Below are positions 14,293 to 22,484 of a DNA stretch of 25,952 nt, one piece after another. The stretch is from DASQFD01 sp035633255 (lineage in GTDB: Bacteria; Actinomycetota; Actinomycetes; Actinomycetales; Dermatophilaceae), in contig DASQFD010000003.1 of the NCBI GenBank assembly GCA_035633255.1, positions 1 to 25,952 of the forward strand, read 5' to 3'. The position numbers were made by a program, and so were the translations under genes. Within the stretch, counting starts at the first letter, position 1; each line of letters begins with the position of its first letter. Below the pieces are notes generated by a model, which ran no database searches, was not told where the DNA came from, and worked only from the letters and a program-made list of their open reading frames with translations.

Positions 14293-15309
14293 TCAGCCCC
14301 GCGCGAGAAGCCGCTCGTAGAGGTCGAGGTGGTCGCGCACCATCCGATCGGCGGAGAAGTGCCCCTCGACCGCCTTCCGGCACGCGCCCCGGTCCAGCTC
14401 GTCGATCTGGCCGAGCGAGCTGGCGAGCTCCTCCACCCGGTCGAAGACGAAGCCGGTCACGCCGTCCTCGACGATCTCCGGCGCGGCCCCCGACCGCAGC
14501 GTGAGCACCGGCGTGCCGCAGGCGAGCGCCTCGATCATGACCAGGCCGAAGGGCTCCGGCCAGGTGATCGGGTTGAGCAGCGCCTTGGCGGAGCCGAGCA
14601 GCTTCTGCTTCTCCTCCATCGCCACCTCGCCGACGTACTGCACGTGGGTGTCCAGGAGGGGCTCGACCTGCTCGGTGAAGTAGTCGATCTCCTGCCGCTC
14701 CCTCATCTTCGCCGCCATGATGAGCGGCACCCCGGACAGGTGCGCGGCGAGCGCCGCCTCGCGGGCACCCTTGTCCGGCGAGAACCGGCCGAGGAAGAGC
14801 ACGTAGTCGCCGTCGCCCGCGCCGACGGTCCACTCCTCGGGCCGCAGCCCGTGGTGGATGACGGCGGAGACCGGCACGGTCGCGCGGGACGCCTGGTCGT
14901 GGGAGATCGCGATCACCGAGGCTTGTTCGGCGGCCCGGGCGTAGATCTCGTTGAGCTCGTGGGTGAACGGCCCGTGGTTGGTCGTCACGACCACTCCGTT
15001 GGCCCGGCTGTCGGCCATGGTCGGTCCCACGACGGTGTGGTCGTGGATGATGTCGAAGTCCGCGACCTCGTCGTAGGCGTGCAGCAGGTGCTGCACCTCG
15101 ACGTAGGACTGGCCGATCAGCTCGGGCGCCGCCCGCTCCCGCACCCACTTCTTCGGCACCGGGCAGGTGCTGTCCCCGGTGGTGAAGAGGAGCACCTCGT
15201 GACCGGCGTCCTGGAAACCGGTGGCCAGCCGGTCGATCACCCCTTCGGTGCCACCGTATGCCGGTGGCGGCACCGGCAGCCACGGGCCGGCGACGAGCGC
15301 GATACGCAT
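14293..15309 (-). CDS. GT4 family glycosyltransferase
   Basis: A 338-residue GT-B fold retaining glycosyltransferase. The N-terminal acceptor domain starts MRIALVAGPWLPVPPPAYGGTEG, where the Gly-Gly loop contacts the nucleotide sugar, and includes IIHDHTVVGP and the NHGP loop. The C-terminal donor domain has VLFLGRFSPDKG and the GT4 signature E252-x7-E260 (EPFGLVMIEALACGTP). It would transfer a sugar from a nucleotide donor to a glycan, lipid or small molecule in the cytoplasm; the acceptor is unknown. ATG 15309 has a good GGGGGA ribosome site seven bases upstream. It stands alone between TerC and the channel gene, all on the minus strand. The frame is complete. Confidence 0.9.
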   Translation of the reverse strand: MRIALVAGPWLPVPPPAYGGTEGVIDRLATGFQDAGHEVLLFTTGDSTCPVPKKWVRERAAPELIGQSYVEVQHLLHAYDEVADFDIIHDHTVVGPTMADSRANGVVVTTNHGPFTHELNEIYARAAEQASVIAISHDQASRATVPVSAVIHHGLRPEEWTVGAGDGDYVLFLGRFSPDKGAREAALAAHLSGVPLIMAAKMRERQEIDYFTEQVEPLLDTHVQYVGEVAMEEKQKLLGSAKALLNPITWPEPFGLVMIEALACGTPVLTLRSGAAPEIVEDGVTGFVFDRVEELASSLGQIDELDRGACRKAVEGHFSADRMVRDHLDLYERLLARG

Positions 15310-15406
15310 GACAGAATCCCCCGATCGGCGAGCAGCCGCCGACGCGGTGGTGCGACGGTGGCGTGCTCTCCTCCGTTGTACCAGCGCATCGGGCCGATGC
15401 TGCCCC

Positions 15407-16483
15407 TTAGCCGACCGGCGTGAGCCCGAGCCGCTCCCGCGCCTTCGTGCTGCCGCCGACGATCCGGGCCGGCGTCTCCCCCCCGTACTCCGCCTCGTGG
15501 CCGGCCAGCACGCCGCCCTCGCCGTCGCGCACCCGGAACGGCTGCGTGGCGACGTCCGGGGCGTGGCGCTCCTGCCCGCGGGTGGCCCGCAGCGACAGGG
15601 CGATCGAGACGCCGATGATGGTCGCGACGACGGCCAGGGAGATGGTCGTGGGGATGTAGTAGACGTCGATCTTCAGCAGCATCTTGATGCCGACCCAGAT
15701 CAGCACCAGCGCCAGGCCCGCCTTGAGGTAGACGAAGCGGTGCATGAGGTCGGCGAGCAGGAAGTACATCGCCCGCAGGCCGAGGATGGCGAAGGCGTTC
15801 GCCGTGAAGACGAGGAACGGCTCCTCGGTCACCGCGAAGATCGCCGGGATCGAGTCGACCGCGAAGATGATGTCGGTGACCTCGACGAGGACGAGCACGG
15901 CGAGCAGCGGGGTGGCCACCAGGACGCCGCCGCGGCGGATCCAGAAGCGCTGGCCGCGGTACTCCTCGATCATCGGCACCCGGCTCTGGAAGAGCTTGAG
16001 CGCGCGTGAGCGGCTCGGGTCGAGGTGGGTGTTGCGCTGGCGGAGCATGCGCCAGCCGGTCACGAGCAGGAAGGCCGCGAACAGGTAGAGGATCCAGGAG
16101 AAGCTCGCGATGAGCGCCGAGCCCCCCGCGATGAAGATGCCGCGGAAGACCAGCGCCCCCAGGACCCCGAAGAAGAGCACGCGGTGCTGGTACTCCCGCG
16201 GGACGGCGAAGAAGGTGAAGATGATCGCCCAGACGAAGACGTTGTCCACGGCGAGCGACTTCTCGATGAGGTAGCCGGCGAAGTACTGCTGCCCGAACTC
16301 ACCGCCGTAGACCCGCCAGAGCAGGGCGCCGAACGCGACGCCGAAGGCGACCCAGACCGCGGACCAGATCGCGGCCTCCTTGATCCGGATGACGTGCGCC
16401 TCGCGGTGGAGGAACAGGTCGAGCGCGAGCGTGGCCAGGATGACGCCGATCACGGCGAACCAGGCCCACAGGGGGACGTCCAT
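15407..16483 (-). CDS. TerC/Alx family membrane protein, probable manganese exporter
   Basis: A 358-residue integral membrane protein with about eight or nine hydrophobic helices. Conserved TerC acidic residues are in the membrane: E74 and D80 in LIEKSLAVDNVFVW, and E201, D204 and D210 in VEVTDIIFAVDSIPAIFAVT. The family exports manganese (for example Alx and Bacillus MeeF/MeeY), sometimes loading exoenzymes with metal. The soluble C-terminal tail of about 60 residues is charged and ends KARERLGLTPVG. The start is set at ATG 16483 because AGGAG lies eight bases before it; GTG at 16492 would overlap that site. A yybP-ykoY riboswitch lies directly upstream, strongly supporting a manganese role. 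Confidence 0.92.
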   Translation of the reverse strand: MDVPLWAWFAVIGVILATLALDLFLHREAHVIRIKEAAIWSAVWVAFGVAFGALLWRVYGGEFGQQYFAGYLIEKSLAVDNVFVWAIIFTFFAVPREYQHRVLFFGVLGALVFRGIFIAGGSALIASFSWILYLFAAFLLVTGWRMLRQRNTHLDPSRSRALKLFQSRVPMIEEYRGQRFWIRRGGVLVATPLLAVLVLVEVTDIIFAVDSIPAIFAVTEEPFLVFTANAFAILGLRAMYFLLADLMHRFVYLKAGLALVLIWVGIKMLLKIDVYYIPTTISLAVVATIIGVSIALSLRATRGQERHAPDVATQPFRVRDGEGGVLAGHEAEYGGETPARIVGGSTKARERLGLTPVG

Positions 16484-16491
16484 GGATGACA

Positions 16492-16521
16492 CTCCTCGGT
16501 CGTGGGGGACGACGGCCGAGG
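16492..16521 (-). promoter_or_regulatory. Riboswitch expression platform: hairpin hiding the terC ribosome site
   Basis: CCTCGGCCGTCGT (16521 down to 16509) can pair with ACGACCGAGG (16503 down to 16494) with a three-base bulge, burying most of the AGGAG ribosome site (16492-16496). Its 5' arm CCTCGG overlaps the 3' strand of aptamer stem P1, so the two folds exclude each other. Ligand binding should free the ribosome site and turn terC on. Confidence 0.65.
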
Positions 16522-16610
16522 GTCTCCCCCGGCCGCGGGTGGCGGCCCCCGCGCCGAGATCGGGTGATCCGTGATGGCGACGCGGTGGAGATGGGGTACT
16601 CCCCCTCTGG
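16518..16610 (-). ncRNA. yybP-ykoY manganese riboswitch aptamer
   Basis: Read on the minus strand, the 5' part is CAGAGGGGGAGTA and the 3' part is GGGGGAGACCCTCGG. This reproduces the family layout as I know it: a closing stem P1 (GAGGG at 16603-16607 with CCCTC at 16518-16522), the L1 GGAGUA loop and the L3 AGACC segment, with helices between. Position just before terC fits its known targets. Manganese would stabilise P1. I recognised this by motif, not by a covariance model. Confidence 0.82.
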
Positions 16611-16621
16611 GGTGCACAACG

Positions 16622-16637
16622 GGACGGTATGCCGTCC
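16622..16637. promoter_or_regulatory. Inverted repeat GGACGG-TATG-CCGTCC
   Basis: Six-base arms surround TATG and contain a GTATGCCG octamer. It lies just outside the riboswitch, between the divergent terC and beta-propeller genes, and may be an operator or part of the terC promoter (TACCGT on the minus strand). Confidence 0.35.
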
Positions 16638-16710
16638 TGTTCCCGAAGTCGCGAAACTTGTGTCGCACTTTCCGCGCGCCACCCCGCCCCGGCGGGTGAC
16701 GGCGCACCGC

Positions 16711-16739
16711 TCGACGCGGGTGCGGGCCCGACCTATGGT
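16711..16739 (+). promoter_or_regulatory. Promoter TCGACG-17-TATGGT for leaderless gene
   Basis: A -35-like TCGACG (16711-16716) and -10 TATGGT (16734-16739) are 17 bases apart, and the -10 ends six bases before ATG 16746. No ribosome site is present, so a leaderless transcript is likely. Confidence 0.5.
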
Positions 16740-16745
16740 TCGCAG

Positions 16746-17675
16746 ATGGGTCCCCTTCGCCGCTCCGTGTCCTCGCTCACCGTCGCCGCCGCCCTCGCCG
16801 CGGGGCTGGCCACCGCGGTGGCCGTCCCGGCGACCGCCCGGCCCTTCCCGGAGGTCATCGCGCTGCCCGACGGGTGGGCCGCGGAGGGCATCGCCACCGG
16901 CCGGGGCACCACGGTCTACTCCGGCTCGCTGGCCACCGGCGCCGTCTGGGCCGGTGACCTGCGCACGGGGGAGGGCTCGGTGCTCGTCCCGGGGAGCCCC
17001 GGGCGGATCGCCGCCGGCCTGAAGTACGCCTCCGGGCTCCTCTTCGTCTCCGGGGGCACCACCGGCGCCGCCTACGTCTACGACGCCGCGACCGGCGAGG
17101 AGGTCGCGACCTACCAGCTCGGGACGCCCGGCTCCACGTTCGTCAACGACGTGACGGTGACCCAGGACGCGGCGTGGTTCACCGACTCCTTCCGTGCCGT
17201 CCTCTACCGGGTCCCGCTGCAGGGCGGCCGGCCGAGCGGACCCGCCGCGCAGGTGCCGCTGACCGGCGACTGGGAGCAGGTGCCCGGACCCTTCGTCTTC
17301 AACGCCAACGGCATCGCCGCCACGGCCGACGGCGGGACGCTCGTCGTGGTCAACAGCACCCTCGGCCGGCTGTTCCGGGTCGACGCGGACACCGGCACCG
17401 TCACCTCGATCGAGGCCGACACCTCCCTCACCGCGGGCGACGGCATCCTGCTGCGGGGCCGCGAGCTCTACGTCGTGCGCAACCGCCTCAACCAGGTCGC
17501 GGTGCTGCGCCTCTCCCCCGACCTGACCTCGGCGCGGCTCACCGCCACCCTCACCGACCCCGACTTCGCCGTCCCCACCACCGTGGCCTCCTTCGGCGGC
17601 AGCCTGTATGCCGTGAACGCCCGGTTCGGCCTGCCAACCGGGCCGTTCGCCATCGTGCGCGTGGACGGGTCCTGA
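16746..17675 (+). CDS. Secreted beta-propeller protein (SMP-30/ScyD-like)
   Basis: A 309-residue exported protein. A Sec signal covers about residues 1-32 (MGPLRRS then an Ala/Leu/Val core, cleavage near PATARP). The mature part is a series of strand-rich repeats with patterns such as ATGRGTTVYSGSLATGAVWAGDL, NANGIAATADGGTLVVVNSTLGRLFRVD and DGILLRGRELYVVRNRLNQ. These are typical of six-bladed propellers of the SMP-30/gluconolactonase/strictosidine-synthase group, in which a metal-bound lactonase or hydrolase activity is common. I cannot confirm the metal ligands, so enzymatic activity is open. It stands alone, with its own promoter and a hairpin pair at the end. A Tyr TAT codon falls in the octamer at 17606. 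Confidence 0.8.
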   Translation: MGPLRRSVSSLTVAAALAAGLATAVAVPATARPFPEVIALPDGWAAEGIATGRGTTVYSGSLATGAVWAGDLRTGEGSVLVPGSPGRIAAGLKYASGLLFVSGGTTGAAYVYDAATGEEVATYQLGTPGSTFVNDVTVTQDAAWFTDSFRAVLYRVPLQGGRPSGPAAQVPLTGDWEQVPGPFVFNANGIAATADGGTLVVVNSTLGRLFRVDADTGTVTSIEADTSLTAGDGILLRGRELYVVRNRLNQVAVLRLSPDLTSARLTATLTDPDFAVPTTVASFGGSLYAVNARFGLPTGPFAIVRVDGS

Positions 17676-17809
17676 CCGCTCGAGGCCGGAGGCACTCACC
17701 CCCTGAGGCACCAGCCTCCGAACCGTCGGCACGCAAGGGCTCGACCACCTCCGAGACACGGGGTTCCGACCGGTCGGCCCGCACGTGGTGTGGGTCGGTG
17801 ACCCTGCCT

Positions 17810-17860
17810 CGCGGCGGCACCATGCTGCCGCCGCGGGCGTGCCCTGTCGCCCGCGGCGGC
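17810..17860. terminator. Two overlapping alternative hairpins between convergent genes
   Basis: The middle segment (17826-17839) can pair perfectly with the left arm CGCGGCGGCA (17810-17819, 10 bp) or with the right arm CGCCCGCGGCGGC (17848-17860, 13 bp), not both. There is no T-run. Location suggests bidirectional termination. The rest of 17676-17871 holds a weaker CGGAGGC/GCCTCCG dyad and nothing else I can support. Confidence 0.6.
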
Positions 17861-17871
17861 GCCTGGTCCTC

Positions 17872-18527
17872 TCAGCCGAGGGGCACGAGCCTGCCGCCGC
17901 CCTTGACGTCGAAGTTCCCGTTGACCAGCTTCACGATGTAGTGCACGTCGGCCCGCCACCGGCCCCCCTGCGGGTCGGTGATGGTGCCGTCGAGCCGGGT
18001 GTCACCGGTGAGCAGCGAGTCGGACGACTTCCGGCTGTCGGTGAAGTCCATCGGCCCGGACGCGAAGAGCCCTGCGCCGGGACCGTCGGTGGCCGTACAG
18101 TCGATGCCGCCACCCTCGTCGTCCAGCCGCCAGGCCTCGACCGGCACGTCGTCGCCCGTGAAGGCGAACAGCTGCCGCTTGTCGACGAACCGCGTGGTCG
18201 ACAGCACCTCCGCCACACCCTGCTGGCTCGACGCCGGCTCGGCCGGTGGGTCGCCGACCGCGCCGCCGTCCAGCCAGGCGCTCAGCGCCTGCTCGAAGAC
18301 CAGGCGCTCGGGGGGGCACAGGTCGGCCCGCGACTTGTTGACGAAGACAGGATGTGGTTCTGCTCGTCGACCAGGCGGAAGGTGCTGTGCGTGACGGTCG
18401 TGGTCACGTCGGGGCTGGCCGATGCCGTGCCCACGCCGAGCGCCCCGGCGAGGGTCAGGCCGGCGCCGACGGCGAGGACCCGGCGGGTCGCCCGCCGGCT
18501 GCTACGAGCGTGGGTGGTCTGGTTCAT
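17872..18527 (-). pseudogene. Secreted protein of unknown function, broken by a frameshift
   Basis: The first 59 codons give a signal peptide (MNQTTHARSSRRATRRVLAV, hydrophobic core, cleavage near TASAS-P) and the start of a mature domain, THSTFRLVDEQNHIL. The frame then fails near 18350 and stops at 18282. A neighbouring frame continues sensibly as VFVNKSRADLCPPERLVFEQALSAWLDGG down to the true stop at 17872, ending GGRRLVPLG-like sequence. One missing base (restoring CTG-GTC-TTC) would make one protein of about 218 residues. The start is firm: AGAGGAG precedes ATG 18527. No family is recognised. It is divergent from the BTAD regulator, shares its GGTAAC-bearing control region, and may have been its target. 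A sequencing error cannot be ruled out. Confidence 0.75.
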
Positions 18528-18604
18528 CGCGATCTCCTCTCGAAGGACGGTCGGCAGGCTCCGGCCGTCGCTTCCTGCACGCTGCACCGAGGTGGTGACG
18601 TCCG

Positions 18605-18653
18605 GGTAACGCCCGGTGTTCCGGCGCTCCGGAAGCGGTAACACCCGGGTAAC
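18605..18653. promoter_or_regulatory. Three GGTAAC direct repeats, SARP/BTAD-type operator candidate
   Basis: GGTAAC occurs at 18605, 18637 and 18648, all in one orientation. The last two are 11 bp apart and the first is 32 bp away, so all lie near the same helix face. A TTCCGG-CGCT-CCGGAA dyad (18619-18634) lies between. SARP/AfsR-type regulators bind direct repeats with an 11-bp period just upstream of -35, which is the position here. Confidence 0.55.
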
Positions 18654-18660
18654 GGCTCCG

Positions 18661-18690
18661 TTGACCGCCGTGCGGTCCGGGCTCGACACT
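18661..18690 (+). promoter_or_regulatory. Promoter TTGACC-18-GACACT before the BTAD gene
   Basis: TTGACC (18661-18666) matches a -35 box. GACACT (18685-18690) is a plausible -10, seven bases before GTG 18698. No ribosome site lies before the GTG, so the transcript is probably leaderless. Confidence 0.45.
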
Positions 18691-18697
18691 CGACACC

Positions 18698-21600
18698 GTG
18701 CGGGTCCTCGCCCTCGGTCCCCTCCTCGTCGGAGACCCCCCGACCACCCTGTCCCGACGGGACCGGGTGGTGCTCTCGGCGCTGGCCACCCGGCGCGGGG
18801 CACCCTGCTCACCGGAGGACATCGCCGAGGCCCTCTGGGGAGCGGAGCGGCCGGCGACCTGGGCGAAGGTGGTGCAGGGCGCCGTCGTGCGCGTGCGGCA
18901 GGCCTTGGGCCGTGATGCCGTGGACCGCGGCGACGACGGCTACCGGCTGGTCCTGCCGTCCGGCGACGTCGACACGGCCGTCTTCGAGGAGCTCCTGGCC
19001 CGCGGTCGCCGGCTCACCGCCCTGGGGGAGCCTGCGCGCGCGCTGCCGGTGTACGACCAGGCCCTGTCGCTCTGGCGTGGCCGGCCCTACCCCGACCTCG
19101 ACGACTGGCCGGCGGGGCAGGAGGAGGTGCGCCGGCTGGAGGCGCTGCGGGCCGAGGTCGAGGAGGAACGGCTCGCTGTCGCGGTCTCGACCTTACGGGC
19201 GCAGGAGTCGGTCGCCACCGCCCAGCACCTGGTGCAGCAGTCCCCGTACCGGGAGCGGCGGTGGGAGCTGCTCGCGCTGGCGCTGTACGCGAGCGGACGC
19301 CAGGCCGAGGCCCTCGACGCCATCGCCCGCGCGAAGCGCACCCTGCGCGACGACCTCGGCCTGGACCCCGGCGAGGACCTTGCCGTGCTCGAGCGGGCGA
19401 TCCTCGGTCACGACCCGACGCTGCCCCAGTCCCGGGTGCAGCGGTCCTCCCAGGTGTGCCCGTATCAGGGGCTCACCGCCTTCCAGCCCGAGCACCAGGA
19501 CCTCTTCGTGGGCCGCGAGACCTACGTCGTCACCTGCCTGCACCGGCTGGAGGAGCACCCGTTGCTCCTGGTCGTCGGGCCGTCCGGATCGGGCAAGTCC
19601 TCCTTGATGCGGGCGGGGATCGTGCCCGCCCTGCGCAACTGGGGACGTGAGGTGGTGGTCGTCGTACCGGGCGACGGCTCCATCGACGAGCTGCAGCGTG
19701 CACGCAGGGCCGCCGGACCGGGGTGCGTCCTCGTCGTCGACCAGCTCGAGGAGCTGGCCAACGCTGAGGACGGCGCGCAGACCGCCTACCTCGACCGCGT
19801 GGCCGACTGGGCTTCGACGGCGCCAGTCGTGGTGACGATCCGGTCGGACCGCCTCGAGCTCCTGACCACCTCGCCGCGGCTGGCCGCCCTGGCCAACCGC
19901 GGCCTGTACCTCCTCGCGCCCCTGTTGGGGGCGAGCCTGCGCCGGGTCGTGCTCGAACCTGCCGACCGCGTCGGCCTGCTCGTGGAGCCCGGCCTGGTCG
20001 ACGTGCTCCTGCGGGATGTCGGTGACCGACCGGGAGCGTTGCCGCTGTTGTCCCACGCGCTGCGGCAGACCTGGCTCAACCGCGAGGGCGACGTGCTCAC
20101 GGTCGAGGGGTACGCGGCGACCGGGGGCATCGCGGGGGCCGTGGCCCAGACGGCCGACACCCTCTACGCGGAGCTCGACACCGACCACCGGCGGGCGTTG
20201 CGCTCGCTGTTGCTCCGGCTGGTGTCGATCACCCCCGACGGCGCCCCCGTGGGCACCCGTCTCACGACCGGACCACGCACCGAGCCCGACCTGCTCATGG
20301 TCATCGAGCGCCTCGCCTCGAACCGGCTGGTGACCGTGGAGGACGGTGCCGTCGCGCTGTCCCACGAGTCCCTGGCGCAGGCCTGGCCACGGCTGAGGGC
20401 CTGGCTCGACGACGACGTGCGCGGCCGGCGGGTGCTCGAGCACCTCAAGGTGGCTGCGGCCGGCTGGGCCTCGACCGGGCGACCGCAGGCGGAGCTGTAC
20501 TCGGGCGTCCGCCTGGCCGCGGCGCTGGAGTGGCGGGAGGCCTCGCACCCGGTGCTGTCGGCCGACGAGGAGGACTTCCTGGACGCCTCGCTCGCCCACG
20601 ACGAGGACGAGCGGCGGGACGAGCAGCTGGCACTGCGCACGCAGCGACGCCGCAACCGCCGGCTGAGGATGCTTCTCGGCACCGTCGCCGCCCTCCTCGT
20701 CGTCGCGCTGGCGGCCGGCGGGCTGGCGCTGTCGTCGCGGCGTGACTCCCTGCGGGCCTCCAGCGAGGTCGCGGCCGCGCGGCTGGGGGATCTCGCGTCG
20801 CGCGAGCCGCGTGCCGACACCGCGCTGCTGGCGGCGCGGCAGGCGGTGGAGCTGGCATCCACACCGCAGACGTCGGCCGACCTCCTGCGGGCCGTCGAAG
20901 CCCGTGCCGACATCCGCTCGGTGCGAGAGACCGGGGTCACCGGCTTCGTCGGCGCGCAGCCGCAGGTCTCCCCGGACGGCTCGCGGCTGCTGGCCCTGCA
21001 GCTCGACGGCATCCACCTGGTCGAGCCGGCGACCGGCCGGATGGTGCCCGACGACCGTCCGATGGTTCCGGGCCAGATTCCGGACAGCCTCTACGCCGTC
21101 GGGTTCGTCGACGACGGGCGCACCGCCCTCGTCACGGCCGGAGTGGGGGCGGACACGCCCGATCGCGAGTGCGAGCTGCGCCGGTTCGACGCGGCATCTG
21201 GAGGGGTCAGCGCGCCGGCCGAGGCGCTTCCCGGGTCGCGGTTCGGCGACTTCTTCGCCCGCGACCGTTTCCGGGTGCCCGGGGACGGGTCGGTGCTCGT
21301 CTCGATGTCCCTCGACACCGTGCGCTGGTGGGACCGCGTCGGATCGGTGTGGCGCGGTCCCCGGCAGGTGAAGGTCGGGGGCCTGTCCCCGGGCACCCCG
21401 GTACCGCGGTTCGTGACCATGAGCGACGACGGCCGGGTCGCGACCGTGCTCGTCGACCTCGCCATGACAGCCCCCTGGTACACCTACTACCAGGTGCCCG
21501 TCGTCATCGACCTCGGCCGCCTCGTCGGGCCGGTCGTACGCGACCTGCGCCTGACCAAGGTCGCCCTGTCCCCAGACGGTCGCCGGGTGCTGATCGGCGG

Positions 21601-22328
21601 CGCGGACGGCTCGGTGGCGGTGCGCCGGGTCGAGGGCGGGCCCGTCTCCGTGCTGGCCTCCGGAGGCCAACCTGCGGTGACGGCCCTGGCCTGGTCCGCC
21701 GACGGCAGGCGGGCCTACGTCGGTCGCCGCGACGGTCGCGTCGACCTGGTCGACGTGGCGACGGCATCCATCGTGGCCACCCTGACCGGCCACGGCATCG
21801 ACGTCACCCTCCTGCGCGAGGTCACGTTCCCGGACGGCGGCGAGGGTCCCGGCCTGGTCAGCCTCGACGAACCGGGGGTCGTCATCACCCGCACCCTGGG
21901 CCACTCGACGGCCCTCGGCGCCCGACGACCGCTGAAGCGTCCGCATGCGCTGGCCCTCCTGCCCCGGGGCGGGCCGGTCCTCGCCGGCGAGGAGGGCGGC
22001 ATCGTCGTCGCCGACGACCGGGGGGACCTCAGCCGGCAGGGTGCCCTGAGGTTGAGGGCGGGAGCCATCGACACCCCGCCGGCGATCGCCACGATCCGCC
22101 GTCGCGTGACGGCCCTGACGACGGCGGCGCTGTCGTGGCGGGAGACCGCAGCGGGCGGCTCACCGTGTGGTCATGGCCTGCTCGCAAAGTGCAGTGGACC
22201 CGGGACGACGCACCCACCGCGTTCCTCGCCGTGACCCCGGACGGGAAGGTGCTGGTCACGGCGGAGTTCACCCATAACGCCGATGACGGCACGCCCGACG
22301 GCCCGCCGGAGAAGTCGTGGGTCCGGCT
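18698..22328 (+). pseudogene. BTAD-nSTAND-WD40 regulator, 5' part, frameshifted and cut by an insertion sequence
   Basis: A giant AfsR-like regulator. The N-terminus is a winged-helix DNA-binding domain (about 5-95), then a bacterial transcriptional activator domain (98-245). An nSTAND1 NTPase follows: CPYQGLTAFQPEHQDLFVGRE from 254, Walker A GPSGSGKSS with K300, Walker B CVLVVDQLEEL at 343-353. One membrane helix (656-678) leads to WD40-like blades (for example VALSPDGRRVLIGGADGSVAVRR). The frame breaks near 22087-22105: the open frame stops at 22234, while the next frame carries on as GGAVVAGDRSGRLTVWSW to the insertion point. With one base restored and the element removed, the protein is about 1417 residues, its membrane helix separating a cytoplasmic DNA-binding half from an external propeller. 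GTG 18698 is chosen from the promoter and domain start. Confidence 0.85.
22324..22328. repeat. Target site duplication CGGCT, left copy
   Basis: CGGCT directly precedes the left end of the insertion sequence and is repeated after its right end. Five bases is a usual duplication size for the IS1634 family. Confidence 0.85.
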
Positions 22329-22356
22329 CCCGAGTTCCGCAGTTGATGGGCACATG
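22329..22356. repeat. IS1634-family left inverted repeat
   Basis: 28-base end matching the right end in 25 positions; the mismatches are all A/G transitions. Confidence 0.88.
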
Positions 22357-22484
22357 AGCGTCTGCTGAGTGGCGTTTGTGCTGGTCAGAGCGTTGCAGAG
22401 TCGCCGGAGCGCTCCGAAAGCGTGGGCACACGACTGGCCGTGTCGGGCTTGATCTGGCCGCTGAGAGGCGGTCGGGTGGTGGGC

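Noticed and set aside
19193..21946. 917-codon minus-strand open frame
   Set aside because: Antisense shadow of the BTAD-nSTAND regulator, whose Walker motifs and domain order are on the plus strand.
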